Below are positions 58,817 through 64,000 of a DNA stretch of 64,000 nucleotides, in pieces. A program made the translations under genes and the position numbers. The notes beneath the pieces are model-generated. The model was not told where the DNA came from, ran no database searches, and worked only from the letters and a program-made list of their open reading frames with translations. Within the stretch, counting starts at the first letter, position 1, and every line of letters starts with the position of its first letter. This DNA is from Rotaria sordida (Eukaryota > Rotifera > Eurotatoria > Philodinida > Philodinidae), in contig CAJNOL010001276.1 in the NCBI GenBank assembly GCA_905250125.1, positions 1-64,000 on the forward strand. The letters run 5' to 3'.

Positions 58817-58916
58817 NNNNNNNNNNNNNNNNNNNNNNNNNNNNNNNNNNNNNNNNNNNNNNNNNNNNNNNNNNNNNNNNNNNNNNNNNNNNNNNNNNNN
58901 NNNNNNNNNNNNNNNN
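58817..58916. other. Assembly gap, 100 N
   Basis: Exactly 100 undetermined bases, the usual placeholder for a gap of unknown size. It lies about 320 bp beyond the TTTAC array. Confidence 0.99.
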
Positions 58917-59670
58917 ATTTTTGCTCTGGAAACACCTTAATTCATGTCAAGTATACATATATTGTTATATCAATCTCATTTTTTTTCCATGATACGTAAT
59001 GAAAGAATGCATGTACATACTCTCGTTTGTTGCTAATGTGAATAAATTCATACAACGACCATCTGTCGCCATATACCACCCACTCTGAACAGAAAACGAC
59101 ATGAAGTGATGAAATCGAAATAAAAGAAACAAAAAGAAAGGAAGATATAAAAGAGTAAGATTGACTATCAATTGATTACGCCAAGATGAACTATTAGACA
59201 TTGAATATAACAAAAAAAAAGGCAAAAATATAATTGAACACTAACGATGACCTCGAGTAACAGCTGGGATTTTTTTTATTAGAAAAAAAAAAGAAAGTAT
59301 TTTCATTTGTTCGATTATTATTCTTGGATTTGAATGTAGAAAAAAAATATATAAGTGATAAAGCAATAGAGAGCAAATTATCATCTTTTATTTTATGTTT
59401 TTTTTTTGTAATGTCACAGTTGTGTATGTGTATATTAGTTTTTCTTTTTTTCTCTCCTTTTTTTCTATTGATTGACGGCAATTTGTTGTTCTATCGATTA
59501 TTTTTTTTTTCAATTTTCCAATAACGTTGTCTTTCTTTGTCGCCATAATCATATCTTTCACTTCTTCTTTTTTTTTTCTTGTGCTTGTGAATCCGACTTT
59601 TACGGCTCTTTTAAACCCGAATTGTAAACGGGTTCGCACGTATTCGCCGGTTGCGTCGCTGTCTTCATTG
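58917..59670. other. Upstream region of ESRP
   Basis: A/T-rich with long T tracts (59390-59580). An in-frame ATG at 59527 would extend ESRP by 48 residues with a hydrophobic start. This region probably holds the promoter and 5'-UTR. Confidence 0.4.
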
Positions 59671-62600
59671 ATGTCGTCATCCTCTTCATTGCCATCGACA
59701 ACAACTATAGTACCTTTAGCGAATGTCGAAACGAATACCAAAACTAATAATAATAAACAATATCTATGCTTATTTTATGTTATTACTGCTGGTTTATTAG
59801 ATGAAAATATGGGTTCTGATGAACAAGAAATTATTGAAATGATTCATTTGATTATTGATGTCGATGAGAAAAAAGTGTGTCTAGTAGATCGTGTTTTTTT
59901 TGTCAGATATCTTATCATTAGAAAATTATTTTTCTTTAAATAGACCGTGGCTTTATTTCGTCAATATGTGCGACCCATATATACAGATGTTATTAATGAT
60001 GAATACAAAGAAAAAAGTGGAATTGATGAAGAACTTGTAGTTTTATCTGAACTTGATCTTGATGGAGCATTGAGAAAAGTAATTATATATAGATCTATGA
60101 TTTAATAGATTTTGTTAGTGGATTTTTTGTTTTTGTATTGTAGTTTGATTCATTCTTGCATGAACATTACTTACATCCAGATCTTGGAATTAAATTAACA
60201 TTTATTTGTGAAAATTGTCTTCATCTACGTCAATGTCTTCATCCAGAAAGTGTAAAAAAGTCAATAATATCATTACCTAGTTATTATTGGTCATATTTTG
60301 ATTTGAGACTTGAATTTGAACATATGTATAAAACTTGTGAACATAACAATTTAAATTCTATGCTTGAAAGTAAGTATTTATAAAAAATTTTTGTCACAAA
60401 AAAAAAAAAATAATATTATCCTTAATATTAAAAATGAAATATATCTATTCTTATATTTTCATATAGAATTAAATATTAGTCCAATATCTGAAAACGATTA
60501 TTGTATGCGACATATTAAACATATGGAATTGATCGTTTATCAGATGTTAAATGATGGTAAATTTGTTTTAGAAAAAAAAATTTTTCATTTTAATATTTTC
60601 ATCGTCTTTTTTTGTAGGACATCATTTTGAAAAACTTGAATGTATTATGAGTAATTTAAAACAAGGCATATGGTAAAGTAAACATCTATTGATTTTATTA
60701 TGTATTTATTTCCTATTAATCTAGTACATTAGAAGATAATATCGAAGAAAGTACAGTGATTCGAGCACGTGGATTACCATGGCAATGTACTGATCAAGAT
60801 GTAGCGAAATTCTTTCGAGGTCTTGATATTGAAAAGTAAGTAAATCTGTAATTTATAGGGTTAACATTGTGAAATATTCGTTATATTTATAAGCAAATTA
60901 GCTGTTAATATTCTAATAATTAACCTTGATACGACTACGTGGGATTCGCGCAGAATTCAGTCAGTTTCATGATACTGTTAGTATAAGTACACAATATTAT
61001 ATGAAATTTTTCATGTTTTGTACATGCTCTAGTGAAGACTAATAGACTATTCTATAATATCCACCGGTTTTGTTCAACTATTATTTATATGAATAAATCA
61101 TCCAGAAGTGCATGTGAACACTTGTTAAATATCAGGGGTCGCCCGGATCACAATACGAGTCATTGTAATATTATACATTCAGAATAAGTAATCGAACCAT
61201 GTCGTTTTAGATATGTGTTGGAAACACTGAGTACAGTACACTGATAACATCATTCAATCAGACGTAGTTTTTCTTCTTACGATAGAGCAGTTCAAGTTAT
61301 ATGTGAATATTGAATAATGATATATGATTTCAAACGTCTTGAAAACAGAGAATGACAAGATCATGAAAAAAGACTAAATAGATGCAATTCAAACCAACTT
61401 CTTTTTTTCTTTTTTCTTTTTGTAATCAAGTCTTCTCTAGAATCTTTGCGTGTCTATGATAAGCTAATAACAACTTCATATATTATATTTAATGTATCAA
61501 TTGGCGTCTGCAGAAACCTCAGGTAGACAACATATAGTGGTCCACCTATGACACTGAATATAACCGATGTCGCATGTAAATTCTGTCAACGAATTGAAAG
61601 AATCCTATTGACGAAGGAACGTTTCTAAGTATCAAAAGTTTCAAATGTTTTGATTGTTTCGATTCTGAAATAGGAATATTGGACGCCGTCGTTGTGTACA
61701 AGCGACGTAAAATACATACTTTTATTGTAGCCACATCTTAGGATAGAAAAAACAAAATGATCTAAAACTTTCACAACAAACTATTCTTGTTAAGGCCTGC
61801 CTCTAGCGAAAATTCATGATATTCCTGAGGTAGGCCACGGTATTGTGCTAAAAAAAATGCTATACAGACATAATATCTCCGCAGCGATAAGCTACTAGGT
61901 CGAACTTTTTCTCAGGGTATTGATAGCTTACTAGGTCTTACATGATGCACATAGTCTTAACTCAAAAGTGATTTGACAGTTAGAAATGTACCTTCATCAC
62001 ACTATAACTAACATTGTCGATGGAATACACTCTTATAGAAACTCTTCTCTTTCATATTAAGAATCATTAAGACAGAAAGTCAATCGAATATTAAAAAGAA
62101 AAAATAAGTGAAAGATATATTTAAACAAGATTAACGTGAATGAATAGTAATTTTTCAATTGCAACACTTATTATCTATGTAGAAGTCAATCCATTCATAT
62201 ATAAAATTAATGCATGACATCGATTGTATCCAGCTCATGAATTGGATATCCAATCGATCATAAAATAATTCTAAAATAGTTTCGTCTTACGAATAGATTG
62301 TTTGAGTTATATTTAGTTCACTATTACATGAGCTAGATGGATCAATTCATAATCATTTTGAAGAGCACTTTTCATTGTAGTTTTTCACCTATAAAAACAG
62401 TTCTACAAGAACACTTATTAGTATGAAAGCATTTATTATACACAACGAGTCAGAACTTTTGAGTTATCCTTTAGATGTTTATTTTAAAATAACAGAACAT
62501 AGAAAGTAATAGCATTATTACTAGAGTTTGAAATTTGAATTGAATAAAAGAAAAAATCCGTGATGGAACTCATCAAACAAAAAAAAAAGATTCTTCTTGT

Positions 62601-64000
62601 GAGCGTACAGGAAAAACATGTTTTAGGCTCGGTAAGATATTATGATTGAGGAATAATATTCTATTACATTTTCTCCTATTTTCAATAATAACGTCTCGAT
62701 ATCATATATATGAACTACTTGCTTATTGCATTTCTATAGAATTGGATAAAAAGATGGCGAAGAAATATGTTCCAAAATAGATAGCATAAAGCAATCTCCT
62801 ATGATGAGTAACAGCAGCTACATCACATTTCACATTTTAATCCCATAGGAATTGTGCTAACAGCTTCCTATCATATATTAAATCAAAAAATCTTAATTAA
62901 CACTAAAGCTTACTATAAAATCACATAAGATCAACGAATTTTTTCAATATTAACACTTTTATTCAATTCTTTCATTTATTAACAATATATTTTATAAAAA
63001 TATAGAGACGAAATTAAAATTTAACATTTGACTACAAATAAATAGAACTTTCTAAAATCATACCTTTCACTATTATTCTATGTGAAAATCAATCAAGTTT
63101 ATTATTCAAACATGAAAATCTTTGATAAGCTTGAAACATTTTTTTGTAATTTATGACTGTAATTCAATGACAAAACTAAACCATTTTTACGTAATATTAT
63201 CAGAAACTAATTTATTTAATATATTATAGAGGTGGTGTCGCCTTATGTCTCAGTAGTCAAGGTCGTCGTAATGGTGAAGCATTAGTTCGTTTTTCAACAG
63301 TCGAACATCGAGAATTAGCTCTACGTCGACATAAACATCACATTGGACAACGTTATATTGAAGTATATAAAGCATCCGGACGTGATTTTCTCAATGTTGC
63401 TGGAGGTAAATAATTTTTTAATGATTTCGTTATTTTTTTTTTCTAGTCAAATAATTTCCTTATGTTTATAAAATATCAAAATGATTTCTTTCATTCTAAC
63501 ATAGTACTCATTCATTTATTGTTCTTAGATTAAACAAATATATTATTTGAAAGAGAAAAAATTTCTTTTCCTTTGTCGGTCAGTGATCTCTCTTTGTATT
63601 TAAAGCTTCCGGATCGTCGATTTCTTTCTTTTTTCTGTTCAATCGAAAAGTCGTTGATCATTAGCAAATGACAACATATTGATCATCGTAGGTTATATAA
63701 ATAAGAAAGAAAAAAAAACCTATGAACAAGTATCCTATCTCTATTTACTTGAAGATTAAAAAGATTCGCTTATGAATACAATGAACAGTAAGTAAATCAT
63801 ATCATTATCGAATTGTGTTCTGTTTAATGTCTCGACAAACTCAAACATTGGCATTGATAAATTTTTATTAGAGAAGAAAAAAAAAGAACATCTATTGAAA
63901 GAAACAGAAAAACATTAATCTAATCTTTTTTTTTCTCTGTTTTCGATTATCGCATATACATTGAAGATAAATTATTTCAAATCTTTGCAATATACACGCG
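59671..64000 (+). CDS. ESRP: Epithelial splicing regulatory protein (ESRP/fusilli), 5' part
   Basis: Seven exons are visible: 59671-59874, 59944-60078, 60144-60369, 60467-60556, 60618-60672, 60725-60835 and 63230-63405. A donor GTAAAT follows 63405 and the gene continues past the window. The 332 residues seen match ESRP. The N-terminal DnaQ/RNase-H-like domain has [46 protein letters not shown] and [13 protein letters not shown]. The first quasi-RRM has [20 protein letters not shown], then [32 protein letters not shown] and [10 protein letters not shown]. The first RRM is split by a 2.4 kb intron full of repeats. ESRP controls alternative exon choice in epithelial cells. The start is uncertain. 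I prefer 59671 over the upstream in-frame 59527 because the longer form begins with a hydrophobic stretch unusual for a nuclear RNA-binding protein. Confidence 0.94.
62755..62862. repeat. Dispersed repeat copy in an ESRP intron
   Basis: TGTTCCAAAATAGATAGCAT, CTCCTATGATGAGTAACAGC and AGCTACATCACATTTCACAT, then TTTAAT, closely parallel the copy at 27735-27866 in KMT5. Confidence 0.6.

Noticed and set aside
59527..59670. Upstream in-frame ATG of ESRP giving a hydrophobic N-terminal extension
   Set aside because: A signal-like start does not fit a nuclear splicing regulator, and the extension falls in T-rich 5' sequence. It cannot be excluded without cDNA.
60900..62740. Possible further element inside the large ESRP intron
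   Set aside because: I saw only scattered short similarities (for example GATAAGCTACTAGGTC and GATAGCTTACTAGGTC near 61887 and 61921), which are not enough to define ends.

Overview
The window is nuclear DNA of a bilaterian animal. It is about 70% A+T, and it carries clearly recognisable animal genes (TDRD3, FAM135, RPS27, KMT5/SUV420H, PDCD6, ABT1, FoxC, ESRP) split by mostly tiny GT-AG introns of 50-100 bp, with a few introns of 1-3 kb swollen by repeats. The compact exons, the A/T-ending codons and the style of the glycosyltransferase and mariner relics suggest a lophotrochozoan, possibly a bdelloid rotifer. The phylum is an inference that the sequence alone does not prove. There are no bacterial-type operons, and no rRNA, tRNA or CRISPR was found.

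Layout, left to right. An unrecognised gene runs off the left edge on the minus strand. TDRD3 (minus, 11 exons) follows, divergent from FAM135 (plus, 16 exons) across 677 bp. RPS27 (plus, 2 exons) lies 412 bp after FAM135. From 14.1 to 22.2 kb the window holds one possible small secreted-protein gene and a dense run of palindromic or inverted-repeat elements, a 65-70 bp tandem array and a mariner transposase relic. KMT5B/C (plus, 10 exons) occupies 22.2-28.3 kb, with inverted-repeat elements in its two large introns. PDCD6/ALG-2 (plus) at 31.5-33.0 kb has an internally duplicated EF-hand cassette. ABT1 (plus, 3 exons) spans 37.2-40.4 kb and a FoxC-type forkhead gene (plus, 4 exons) spans 43.8-45.3 kb. 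A single-exon sugar transferase of the DXD type lies on the minus strand at 49.9-50.8 kb. From 51 to 59 kb there is repeat-rich DNA with a 3.7 kb structure bounded by near-identical long inverted arms, a TTTAC-rich array and a 100-N assembly gap. The 5' part of ESRP/fusilli (plus) fills the right end and runs off the window.

The genes are a mixed housekeeping and regulatory set with no shared pathway: RNA-binding and splicing (TDRD3, ESRP), translation and ribosome assembly (RPS27, ABT1), chromatin (KMT5), calcium signalling (PDCD6), development (FoxC) and Golgi-type glycosylation. All multi-exon models given here were joined by hand from visible GT/AG sites. Every complete model stays in frame from start to stop.

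The most interesting signals are these: (1) PDCD6 has two homologous EF-hand-pair cassettes, each 159 nt and in the same phase, which look like alternative exons or a 7-EF-hand protein; (2) T-rich AG acceptor-like sites sit directly upstream of several start codons, suggesting 5'-UTR introns or spliced-leader trans-splicing; (3) there is an unusual density of non-autonomous inverted-repeat elements, including good hAT-like (8-bp target duplication) and piggyBac-like (TTAA) MITEs and two large palindromes that share an internal module; (4) TDRD3 has no UBA domain; (5) the FoxC protein has lost the near-invariant PPY of its forkhead start.
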